Notes under the pieces: model-generated | Database searches by the model: none | What the model was told of the DNA's origin: nothing | The model's input: only the letters and a program-made list of their open reading frames with translations | NCBI GenBank assembly: GCA_030431255.1 | Contig: JAUIJL010000032.1 | Span: 36,706 to 100,705 of the forward strand | Source of the DNA: Thermoanaerobaculia bacterium | GTDB taxonomy: Bacteria > Acidobacteriota > Thermoanaerobaculia > Multivoradales > J023 | Length of the DNA stretch: 64,000 bases | Direction of reading: 5' to 3' | Translations under genes and position numbers: made by a program | Part shown: in pieces, positions 18,401 through 26,900 of the stretch | How positions within the stretch are numbered: position 1 is the stretch's first letter | How the letters are laid out: each line of letters begins with the position of its first letter

Positions 18401-20177
18401 CTTGGTCGATCTGGAGTCGAGTCATTTGCGCGATCAAACCCCTCAATGAAGTCCCCAATTCTCTAGCCATAGCCACCAGATCGGATCCGTGGCGAGCTCG
18501 ACTTTCGAGAATGCTATCCCGATCCAAGTCGGTGGCCGCCTTTAGACCATGTCTGCGCATCAGTGGATACATCGAGGCGCGCGAGATGCCTAATAGCAGA
18601 GCCGTTCGCTTGATGTCCCAATTTCCCCTTTCCAAGCCGTCGATAAGCTCGGGACGGTCGATCATGGAGGGGAATTTGGGCTGCTCGATCCGGGCGCTCT
18701 TCGGGAGTGGAGCAGTCGTGCTCTCGGGTGTCTCATTTTCCGGCTCGGGTCCGGAGCCACTGTTCTCGAGATCTTCTTCGACTTCCGCGATTAAGGACGA
18801 GAGGTTTGGATTCCAATCGGCCTCAACCAATGCGACGACCCATCTTCGGACCACATTCTTGAGCTCGCGAATATTTCCAGGCCACCGGTAGAGAGCCAGG
18901 CGTTGGACCCACTCTGCCGGCAACCACTTAAACTCGGGGGTTGCCAGCCGCTCGAGCTGGCCGAGCTCTTCCATCTCTTGGCGCAGGAAATGCACGATCA
19001 GACGCCCCAGATCTTCTCGTCGCCTACGCAGAGGAGGGAGTCGGATTTGATACCCGCCCAAGCGGTGGAGCAACGGTGACCGGAAAGACTCGATATCCAC
19101 TGCTCGCTGCAAATCGGAGTCGGTCGCCGCCAAGATCCGAAGATCTACCGGAACGGAGCTGCTTCCGCCGAGTGGCTGAATCTCTCGGGTTTCAAGTGCC
19201 CGGAGCAACATGGCTTGGACTTCTAGCGGAGTTTCTCCGATTTCATCGAGAAAGAGGGTTCCACCGTCAGCTTCGCGGAAAGCCCCTTTCAGAGCGCCTT
19301 GTTGACCTGAGTAGGCCCCTGCCCGCGCTCCGAAGAGCTCTGCGGCGGCAAGGGAGGCGGGGAGGGCTGCCATGTTTAGAGAAACGAGCTCGCCCTTTCG
19401 ACGGCTGTCTTGATCTGCAATCGCCCTGGCAATGAGCTCCTTTCCGGTACCTGTCTCACCGAGAATCAGCACGGAGAAATCTGTGTTGGCAATAGCGCGG
19501 ATTTGATTGCGAGCTCTGACCAGCTTCTCACTTTCTCCAACGAGGCCAAATCCGTCCGTTTGATCGATGGACTCGCCGTGGCGGTGGAGAAGGAGAAGCA
19601 CGCGGCGAGCCAGCAACAAGAGCACGCCGCGCTCGATCTCCGCCGACGAGCATCGGTGTTCGGTAGTGCACTCGGCGCCGTCGACGAGCACCGAGCTTCG
19701 CCATTCTCGGGAGTCGATCGTGATCCCACCCTCCTCATCTTGACGTAAGTAAATTGGTTTGCGGCTCAACCTCTTATGACCCAGGGGTCTTTCCCGGCCG
19801 CCTCTCGGTTGCGCGAAATCGGGCTTGTTTCTGCTGAGGACCTCCAAGCCATCGGGTTGTGCCCGAAAAGTCCGGCGTTCTCCGATTCGAGAGAGATCGG
19901 GATGGGCCAGGACGGTCAGCTCCAACCGATTCACCGAGCCGTTTCCTGCTCTCGTCAGGATGGGCTCGTCTTCAGTTTCGGTCGAAGTGCTCGAATTAGC
20001 GGCTGTGCAAATCGGTGTCTGACGCTCGGCACCATCAGACACGGCTAGCCACGTGCCCTTTCCGAAAAGGGATTTTGGGTCAAACGATAGGGCATCCTTT
20101 TCCTCAGGGAGAAAGGTTAAACCTAACGATTCGATCTCTGTGTGCCGGGAAATAGACTCTTTAGAGAGATAAAACAT
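18387..20177 (-). CDS. Sigma-54-dependent activator with FHA domain
   Basis: The protein has 596 residues from the ATG at 20177; the frame stays open to 20426, but that extension crosses a hairpin and a promoter and looks non-coding. An FHA domain lies at about 85-200 (HPDLSRIGE, then PLGHKRLSRKPIYL and VLVDG). The AAA+ activator domain follows: Walker A GETGTGKE (240-247), Walker B GGTLFLDE (305-312) and RWPGNIRELKNV. The sigma-54-contacting GAFTGA loop reads GAYSGQ (287-292), a notable deviation. A Fis-type helix-turn-helix (GNWDIKRTALLLGISRASMY) is followed by a second HTH-like segment. FHA domains bind phosphothreonine, and the next gene is a Ser/Thr kinase. It is the only sigma-54 activator in the window, which also holds four sigma-54 promoters, one just upstream of this gene and facing away from it. 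Confidence 0.88.
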   Translation of the reverse strand: MFYLSKESISRHTEIESLGLTFLPEEKDALSFDPKSLFGKGTWLAVSDGAERQTPICTAANSSTSTETEDEPILTRAGNGSVNRLELTVLAHPDLSRIGERRTFRAQPDGLEVLSRNKPDFAQPRGGRERPLGHKRLSRKPIYLRQDEEGGITIDSREWRSSVLVDGAECTTEHRCSSAEIERGVLLLLARRVLLLLHRHGESIDQTDGFGLVGESEKLVRARNQIRAIANTDFSVLILGETGTGKELIARAIADQDSRRKGELVSLNMAALPASLAAAELFGARAGAYSGQQGALKGAFREADGGTLFLDEIGETPLEVQAMLLRALETREIQPLGGSSSVPVDLRILAATDSDLQRAVDIESFRSPLLHRLGGYQIRLPPLRRRREDLGRLIVHFLRQEMEELGQLERLATPEFKWLPAEWVQRLALYRWPGNIRELKNVVRRWVVALVEADWNPNLSSLIAEVEEDLENSGSGPEPENETPESTTAPLPKSARIEQPKFPSMIDRPELIDGLERGNWDIKRTALLLGISRASMYPLMRRHGLKAATDLDRDSILESRARHGSDLVAMARELGTSLRGLIAQMTRLQIDQDDED

Positions 20178-20200
20178 GATTTCGTTCAGAGTCGTCCAGT

Positions 20201-20216
20201 TGGTACGGCCCTTGCT
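20201..20216 (+). promoter_or_regulatory. Sigma-54 promoter for the four-gene surface operon
   Basis: TGGTACGGCCCTTGCT matches the -24/-12 consensus, with GG and GC 10 bases apart and only the permitted C-to-T change at the fourth position. It points toward the operon starting at 20453, with a predicted start of transcription near 20227 and a leader of about 225 bases. It lies 24 bases upstream of the divergent activator gene. Inverted half-sites GTGTCTGA (20015-20022) and TCAGACAC (20035-20042) lie about 190-205 bp upstream, inside the activator gene. Confidence 0.72.
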
Positions 20217-20376
20217 GTCTACAGGGGTTGAACGAGTTTTAGATGGCGTGATTCGCCCTGGGTCGAGATTCTTCCAGTATAGCTCAAGAGTCAAATGGTT
20301 CAGGTAACGTGACCCGCTTATCCATCGCGTGCTGGAGGCTTGTCTGAACGGCCTCCGAAATTGGGAGGGATGTTTT

Positions 20377-20409
20377 GCGGTCCCGGAGGTGCGAGGTCTC
20401 CGGGACCGC
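20377..20409 (+). terminator. Terminator-like hairpin inside the operon leader
   Basis: A perfect 12-bp GC-rich stem (GCGGTCCCGGAG / CTCCGGGACCGC) with a 9-base loop is followed at once by TTTTTCCC on the plus strand. No plus-strand gene precedes it, but the sigma-54 promoter at 20201 does, and the first ATG of the operon is 44 bases further on. It is therefore a candidate attenuator. On the opposite strand it is followed by AAAACA and would not terminate. Confidence 0.6.
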
Positions 20410-20452
20410 TTTTTCCCTGGTTTCAATCTATCAATTCCCGAAAGGAAGCGGC

Positions 20453-20794
20453 ATGAGGATGTTCGTCAGATCGGTTTTCTGTTTGAGCGTAGCTGCGGGT
20501 CTCGTGTGGCCCGTCAGCTCTACTCCTGAAGGGCAAGACGGGGCCAACGAGCCTGGAAGTCTGTCGTTGACCCATTGGGTCATTGCTTCAGGACGACCGG
20601 CGAATGCCGGTCAATATCGGCTCTTGTCAGCGTCTGGACACTATCCAGCCGGAGCTCTTCAGAGCTCGCGTTTTCGGTTGGATTCCGGGTTCTTTGCTTT
20701 GGACACGGGCCATGGAGTTTTTAGTGATGGTTTTGAGAGTGGAGATGTTGACCAGTGGAGTCAGGCCACAGGCCGGGCTCTTGAGAGGAGGTAG
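20453..20794 (+). CDS. Small secreted protein with FESGD tail
   Basis: The protein has 113 residues. It has a signal peptide (FVRSVFCLSVAAGLVWPVSS), a middle with the pattern LTHWVIASGRPANAG ... LLSASGHYPAG, and the C-terminal motif FSDGFESGDVDQWS, which matches the end of the giant peptidase at 6209. I chose the ATG at 20453 because AAAGGAAG lies 8 bases upstream; the frame upstream runs through the leader hairpin. It is the first gene of a four-gene operon, and its stop codon lies within the ribosome site of the next gene. I do not recognise a function; the shared tail suggests a common export or anchoring route. Confidence 0.7.
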   Translation: MRMFVRSVFCLSVAAGLVWPVSSTPEGQDGANEPGSLSLTHWVIASGRPANAGQYRLLSASGHYPAGALQSSRFRLDSGFFALDTGHGVFSDGFESGDVDQWSQATGRALERR

Positions 20795-20799
20795 AGGTT

Positions 20800-22218
20800 G
20801 TGAGCACTTCTTTTCGGTTTGCTAAATCGTGGTTGCTATTCATCATTTTTGGAATCCTTGCGGTTCCAAGTTACTCGGCCTCGGTAGGAAGCACATTCAC
20901 TTATCAAGGGAAGTTGCAAGATTTCGGTCAACCTGGGTCTGGAGACTACGACTTTGAGCTCTCGATTTTCGATGATCCGGGAGTTGTGACCCCTTTAGCG
21001 TCACGCACTGTTTGTGGAGTGACGCTGGAAGATGGTGTGTTTTCGTTGGAGGTCGATTTCGGAGCTGTTTTTGATGGTGACCGCCGTTGGATCGAGGTGG
21101 GAGTGGCACCCGCTGGGAGTTGTGACGGCTCGACAATCTTCACCTACTTGGATCCTCGGCAAGAGGTCACGGCCACGCCATACGCCATGTTCACCCAGGA
21201 GGCCCTGAATGCTGACCAGCTTGACGGTCTTGAGGCGGCGGATTTTCTACCGTCGAGCGGTACTGCCGTCGCGGAGAATCTGACCCTCAGTGGTAGCTTG
21301 ATCCTGGATCCTGGCGCCAGTCTCATCTTCCCGGACGGCAGCGTTCAGACGACAGCGGCTGCTCCAATCGGCCCCACCGTGGTCCACCCCGAGCTTTATG
21401 TTCCGGCCTTTCTAACCTGTGGGGACAACGCGGAAGACGATCCGGTGCAATGGGCCCCGATCGCCATCGCCACTTTTCGCATCACCCTACAGGGCGTTCC
21501 CTTCGATGTGACGGCCAATTTTGCCGGGATCGATACCGGACAAGGCATGGCTCCCGTAGCGGCGAGGATTGAAGATGCTATCCGCACCGCAACCGGTGGA
21601 ATGGAAGTCGTGAGCTGGGATGGAAGGTTCGTGATCCACTCGGATACTACTTCGGCAACGAGCAGTATCGGACCTCTAGAATCCACGGGATCGCCGGTGG
21701 ACATTTCCGGTGCAGGGTTGGATCCCTGGATGGACTGCGAGTCAGATCGCGGGATTCCTAAGGAGGCGGTTGTGGACCTGCCCGCCTACGCTGGATATAT
21801 AGCCCTCCTAGACGAGTCGGGGCAGATTGACTCGAAGTTCCGGCCGCCGGCAAGCAAGAGCGGGGTGGCCTCGTTCCAACCCGTATCCATCAACGACACG
21901 AAGACCGTGGTGCACAACCTCGGTCGTGTCCCGAAGAGAATCCGTATTCGGTGGTATCCGAGCACTCGGTTGCAAAACGAAGGGGAGGGAATATTTGACG
22001 GCTCCTCTTATGCGACTATCGCCAAGGTCACCACTGGGAATAGTCGGGAAAGCTCGACCCTCAGCAACGCTTACATAATGATCGTTGACTATGAGAATTT
22101 TGGCTCGTTCAACTGGCGGGCTGTGATCGGCGAGAGCTCAGAAAATCAATTCAAGCTCACGCTGACTGATTTCGACCGAAGTACTGAAGTGGTTAACTTT
22201 CTTTGGGAGGTTGAGTGA
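20800..22218 (+). CDS. Secreted repeat/tail-fibre-like protein
   Basis: The protein has 472 residues from a GTG start at 20800, preceded by the strong ribosome site GAGGAGGTAGAG. It has a signal peptide (LLFIIFGILAVPSYSA). The N-terminal domain is a type widespread in secreted bacterial proteins: FTYQGKLQDFGQPGSGDYDF, then a VCGVTLEDGVFSLEVDFG turn and the PRQEVTATPYAMF ending. The C-terminal half contains VVHNLGRVPKRIRIRWYPS, reminiscent of H-type lectin or fibre-tip folds. It is the second gene of the operon; its TGA overlaps the ATG of the next gene (TGATG). It is probably a surface-displayed structural or adhesive protein. Its resemblance to phage fibres does not by itself indicate a prophage. 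Confidence 0.75.
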   Translation: MSTSFRFAKSWLLFIIFGILAVPSYSASVGSTFTYQGKLQDFGQPGSGDYDFELSIFDDPGVVTPLASRTVCGVTLEDGVFSLEVDFGAVFDGDRRWIEVGVAPAGSCDGSTIFTYLDPRQEVTATPYAMFTQEALNADQLDGLEAADFLPSSGTAVAENLTLSGSLILDPGASLIFPDGSVQTTAAAPIGPTVVHPELYVPAFLTCGDNAEDDPVQWAPIAIATFRITLQGVPFDVTANFAGIDTGQGMAPVAARIEDAIRTATGGMEVVSWDGRFVIHSDTTSATSSIGPLESTGSPVDISGAGLDPWMDCESDRGIPKEAVVDLPAYAGYIALLDESGQIDSKFRPPASKSGVASFQPVSINDTKTVVHNLGRVPKRIRIRWYPSTRLQNEGEGIFDGSSYATIAKVTTGNSRESSTLSNAYIMIVDYENFGSFNWRAVIGESSENQFKLTLTDFDRSTEVVNFLWEVE

Positions 22219-23975
22219 TGCATAGTCTTGCCAAGGTTGAATATAGATCGGCTGTTCGAAGATTGATCTCACCCTTTGGTCGCGGAGCTAGTTGGCGCGA
22301 TGACCGGATCCATCCAGCGGACTTCTTAAATTCGGTCGTTGGCCTAAGAGTCCTTCGATTTGGGCTGAGTTGTCTCCTGGTGAGTATTGTTTCATTGGAT
22401 GGATTTGCACTCACTCTTCCAGGTATTAACTGTGACTTGACAACAACTCACTACGCAGTGGGTCTTACGCCCCCTTTGAGATCGGTCAATGTTGAAGGCA
22501 CTGACCCCGAGCTGGAAACCTGGCAGATCTCCAATCCGATGGGGAATCTCCTTTTCTGTGACAATCCTTGGATCCCCTTAGCCTGTGAAGCTTCGTCGTA
22601 TTGGCACCACACTGGGACGGACTACCTCCTTGGTTTCAGTGACAATTCTATCTATTCGAATAACAGACCTGTGTATGCTGTCGATAATGGCATCGTTGTC
22701 TATTCCACCAACGGCAATACTAATCCGAGCTCGGATCGAGGTGGACTGGTGGTCATCAAACATGTGGCACCTCCTGGCGTAAAATTCTACCTTCCCTCCT
22801 ATCGAGAAAGCTTTAATGGTTCGGAAGAATATGAAATCAACGTAGACTTATCGTTTTCCGAAGAGCTGGTCTCCTATTATCTTCATCTCGATGAGCCTCT
22901 TGTTAGCCAGGGGGACATCGTCAACCGAGGCCAGCAGATCGCAACGACATATGATCGTGGTGAAGGGTATGCCTATCCGCCGCATTTGCATCTGGAGATG
23001 TGGCGCAAGTGTCACAACTTCGATCCCAATGGGTATGAAACACAGGATACGCAGTTCCGGAATACGGTTCGTGATCTGATCGCGCACCCTGACGAGGTGA
23101 TCAGGTGGAATGCCGAGATGGTGCGAATTGTGCCTGAAGGCCACGGAGGGACTTCCCGGCTCCGGGCCCTAGGTTACGACTTCGGAGATACTCCGGGGGT
23201 GCTCGCCATAGGTAGTCATGTTCCGATGAGCCTCCCTCCGGTAGAGGTGCCTGAGGGCGATTGGGTCAATACCGCGGTTCGATTCGATCTTTTCGCTCCC
23301 TGGCCGAGCGTAGAAGTGGCGCGGCAAGCCGGCTATCCTACTCGGGGGTTAGATGCAACGATTCGAAAGAACGAGGTAGGTGCGAGGGATCGAAAATCAA
23401 GTTATCCGTTCAGGGATGTAAAGGCAAATATATGGTACTCAGAGCACGTGGTCGGCCTGCAGCGAGCAGGTGTGATTTCTGGCTTCGGTAACACTGGGTT
23501 CTTTCTCCCCCATGAAGAGATTAAACGCTCGGAATTTGTGAAGCTGTTGGTAGGTAGGGTATGCCCATCAGTGGACGAAGGCGTTTTTTGCGCGTCACAA
23601 AATGGCTCGATGCCTTTCACCGACCTCTACGATCACTGGGCGGAACCATTTGTTCGTGAGGCATGGAATCGCGGGTGGTTAACTAGCGCACCTGAGTTTG
23701 ATCCGAACGGCTTGGTGGCAAGAGCAGATGCAGCGAAACTGGTTGCTAAAGCCTTAGAGCTTCCGGAGGCTATCCCTGTAGAGACGCCATTTTCCGATGT
23801 CTCGACTAGCGATTGGTTTGCGCCCTATGTTGTTTCACTGTTCCGAGAAAAGATTCTGGAAGGATATCCAAACGGAACTTTTGGGCCGGAAAGGCAGCTC
23901 CTACGCTCTGAGGCCGCTAAGATCATCGCCGAGCTTTCACTTAATACCTTTGGTAATCTGGGAGGTGTGCGGTGA
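22218..23975 (+). CDS. M23-like peptidase with three SLH domains
   Basis: The protein has 585 residues. The M23/LytM-like zinc peptidase part shows HxxxD (HTGTD, H131 and D135) and the HxH motif (PHLHLEMW, H256 and H258), matching the metal ligands and catalytic His of the family. Three S-layer-homology modules close the protein (FRDVKANIWYSEHVVGL, FTDLYDHWAEPFVREA, FSDVSTSDWFAPYVVSL), each ending in an RSEF/RADA/RSEA helix. The likely role is cell-wall-associated peptidoglycan or protein cleavage, with SLH anchoring to the envelope. The signal-like segment LRVLRFGLSCLLVSIVSLDGFA begins only near residue 43, so the true start may be later than the ATG at 22218. The gene overlaps both neighbours (TGATG before, GTGA after). 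Confidence 0.85.
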   Translation: MHSLAKVEYRSAVRRLISPFGRGASWRDDRIHPADFLNSVVGLRVLRFGLSCLLVSIVSLDGFALTLPGINCDLTTTHYAVGLTPPLRSVNVEGTDPELETWQISNPMGNLLFCDNPWIPLACEASSYWHHTGTDYLLGFSDNSIYSNNRPVYAVDNGIVVYSTNGNTNPSSDRGGLVVIKHVAPPGVKFYLPSYRESFNGSEEYEINVDLSFSEELVSYYLHLDEPLVSQGDIVNRGQQIATTYDRGEGYAYPPHLHLEMWRKCHNFDPNGYETQDTQFRNTVRDLIAHPDEVIRWNAEMVRIVPEGHGGTSRLRALGYDFGDTPGVLAIGSHVPMSLPPVEVPEGDWVNTAVRFDLFAPWPSVEVARQAGYPTRGLDATIRKNEVGARDRKSSYPFRDVKANIWYSEHVVGLQRAGVISGFGNTGFFLPHEEIKRSEFVKLLVGRVCPSVDEGVFCASQNGSMPFTDLYDHWAEPFVREAWNRGWLTSAPEFDPNGLVARADAAKLVAKALELPEAIPVETPFSDVSTSDWFAPYVVSLFREKILEGYPNGTFGPERQLLRSEAAKIIAELSLNTFGNLGGVR

Positions 23976-26900
23976 AACACCTTGTCTTCAGTATCAATAT
24001 TCTTCTTGTTCTTGCATCTCTAGCATCTCCTTCATTCGCCGGTTACACCTCCGACCGTACCTGGACGACCGCTGGCACCGACTCAGGTGGCGCTTCGTCG
24101 TCGGTGCTTCGACTTGAAATCACGTCGATCAGCAATTCGAGCAATAACGTGACGTTCCGGGTTTCCAAGAAGGACGGCTCTGCGTTCTCGACTTCCGGGG
24201 TTCTGAGCATCCGACTCGGCAGCGGCAGCGGAACCACCATAGCTTCATCGAGCATTTCGGCAGGAAGCTCCTATCGCTCTTTTAATGTTTACATGCCGAG
24301 CTATGTGACAGGAACCGAGCGTGGTTACTTCTACGGACGGTATTACACCTCTTCTAATGGTTTCTGGAGCTACGCCGGGCCTATTCAGGTCTGGGCGCCG
24401 TCATTATCCACACCGTCGGCAAGCCACAGCAATGTCGGCACCTCCTCAGCGACCCTCAGCTGGGGCTCGATTACAGGGGCGACGTCGTACCGCTATCAAG
24501 TCACCACCTCGACGAGCTTCAGCACCAATAGCGATGGGACCACTTGCTACAACTGTGTGGTCAACAGCACCACATCTTCTACTTCTCGTTCTCTGAGTGG
24601 TCTTCAATCGTCGACGACCTATCGATATCGGGTCAGGGCGGGCAACGCGACCACGGGGCAAGGCTCATATTGGTCGTCGATTCGCTCATTCACCACCAGT
24701 GGTCCGTCCGTAAGCTCGGTTAGCCCTTCCACAGCGACCCTAGGGCAGTCGACGTCGTTCACGGTCTACGGTAGCAATCTGACATCGGGGATGGGCTTTT
24801 GGATCGCTGATTGCTCCGGCGTCACTGAGCTCTCGGGCGGCACCTCGACCCGGCGCTACTTCAGGTGTGCTCCCAGCTATTCGACCGGTTCTAAGTCCGG
24901 AACGGTGAAAACTTCACCCGGAGGTACGACTCTTCACAACTTTAGCGTTCAGGTTTCCTCGCCCTCGCCGACGGTCAGCTCGGTGACCCCGTCTACGGCA
25001 ACACTAGGTCAGTTGACCACCTTCACCATCAACGGCAGCAATCTGACATCCGGCATGGGTTTTTGGATCGCTGATTGTTCTGGAGTGACCGAGCTTTCGG
25101 GCGGAACTTCGACTCGACAGTATTTTCGTTGTACCCCTAGTTATTCTGCCGGTAGCAAGTCCGGTACGGTGAAGACGACTCCAGGTGGGACGACACTCCA
25201 CAACTTCAGCGTTCAGGTGTCTGCTCCAGCGCCGACCGTGAGCTCGGTGAGCCCTTCCACAGCCACGCTAGGGCAGCTGACCACTTTTACGATACATGGC
25301 AGCAACTTGACATCCGGCATGGGTTTCTGGATCGCCAACTGCGATGGGCTTACGGAGCTTGGCGGCGGATCGGCGAGTCAGCGCTATTTCCGTTGCACGC
25401 CGAGATGGCATTTGGGCTCCATGGACGGCGTGGTGCGGGATGAGCCCGACGGCACGTTGTTGCGGGAGTTTACGGTTCAGGTGACCACGGACATCGTTGT
25501 ACACGAGGTGGTCCCTGAGCGGGCGATGTTGAACACATCCACGGACTTCATCATTCGAGGTGAGGGCCTACCGGCGGGCATGGGATTTTGGATAGCCAAT
25601 TGTTCCGGAGTGACCGAGTTGAGTGGTGGAACCAGCACGGAGCGCCGATTCCGCTGCACTCCTGGAGGCTCGACCGGCACCATGGATGGTGTGCTCAAAG
25701 ATGAGCCGGACGGCGCTACCCTCTATCCGTTCTCGGTGTCGATCGTGCAACCGGCTACGGTGACCAATATTTGGCCGGTGCGAGCGGCTTTCGGTCTGGA
25801 AACTATTTTTACCATCCAAGGCTCCCAATTGCCGACGGATTTGGGCTTCTTTGTGGAACGTTGTGAGGGTGTTGACGAGGTGCCTGGCGGTCATTCTGGA
25901 GAGCGCTTCTTCAGCTGTGTTCCTTCGTATCAACTCGGATCTCAAACCGGTGTGGTGAAGATCGCTCCGGATGGAACGCCGCTTAGAAACTTCGATGTGG
26001 AGGTAGTGAATGCGCCAACGGTCTCCGACCTTCAGCCATTGACTGCGCTTTTGGATCAACCCACCACGTTTACTGTTTCTGGTAGCGGCTTGCTCGACGC
26101 CATGGCGTTTTGGATCGCATATTGCGAAAACGTGGTGGAGCTCAGCGGTGGAACCTCGACCCAGCGACAGTTCAGGTGCACGCCTCGCCTGGAAACGGGT
26201 CCTCAAGATGGTGTGCTCAAGCTGGCGGAAAAGGGAAATGAGCTGTGGACCTTCCAGGTAGAGGTGACCGAGGTTTCTGAGCCCGCGGTCACGAGTGTCT
26301 CGCCGTCGTCGGCCACGATCGATGAGCCCACTACGTTTACGATTGCCGGCAGCGATCTGCCCGTCGGATTGGACTTCACGCTGAGCCAATGCGAGAGCCC
26401 GACCGAGCTATCTGGCAGCTCCACCTCGCGGCGGTTCCGCTGTACCCCGAGGGAAGTGGGACCCATGGCCGGCACTGTCCTGACAGCGGATGACGATCTA
26501 TTGCACAGCTTTACGGTCAACGTCACCACGCCAAGCGGTGTGATCTATCCTGATGTTTCTGATTGGGCCCAGGGTGCCGCAGACTATCTGGTTCAGCATG
26601 GCATTGTGGTGGATCCAGGTGACCACCATTTGCGTGGTCAAGTGCCCGCCAATCGGGCCGAGGTCGCTACCTTGCTTTATCGAGCATTGGGTGGCGGGCA
26701 GGGTGCCGCGGATGCCACCTTTGAGGCGTGGTACGGCGGTGTGCCGGCTCCACACTTTGCCGATGTAGCGGATCCTGCCGTGTGGTATTTCCGCCCGGCC
26801 ACATTCTTGGGCAGTCTCGATTTTGAAGATGGAATTGCCGTTTTCGATCCAGACAGCTGTGTGTTCCGTCCCGGTGATCAGCTGGACCGGAGCTGGACGA

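Noticed and set aside
20178..20426. N-terminal extension of the sigma-54 activator
   Set aside because: The frame is open, but it overlaps the sigma-54 promoter and the leader hairpin on the other strand, is rich in Arg/Ser with no domain, and has no clear ribosome site.
20800..22218. Tail-fibre-like gene suggesting a prophage
   Set aside because: No integrase, terminase, capsid or lysis gene occurs nearby, and the gene has a signal peptide and sits within an operon of secreted host-type proteins.
24700..26530. Regularly spaced repeats that might suggest a CRISPR array
   Set aside because: They are in-frame protein repeats of roughly 240 bases inside one long gene; there are no short identical direct repeats with unique spacers. 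No CRISPR array was seen in the window.
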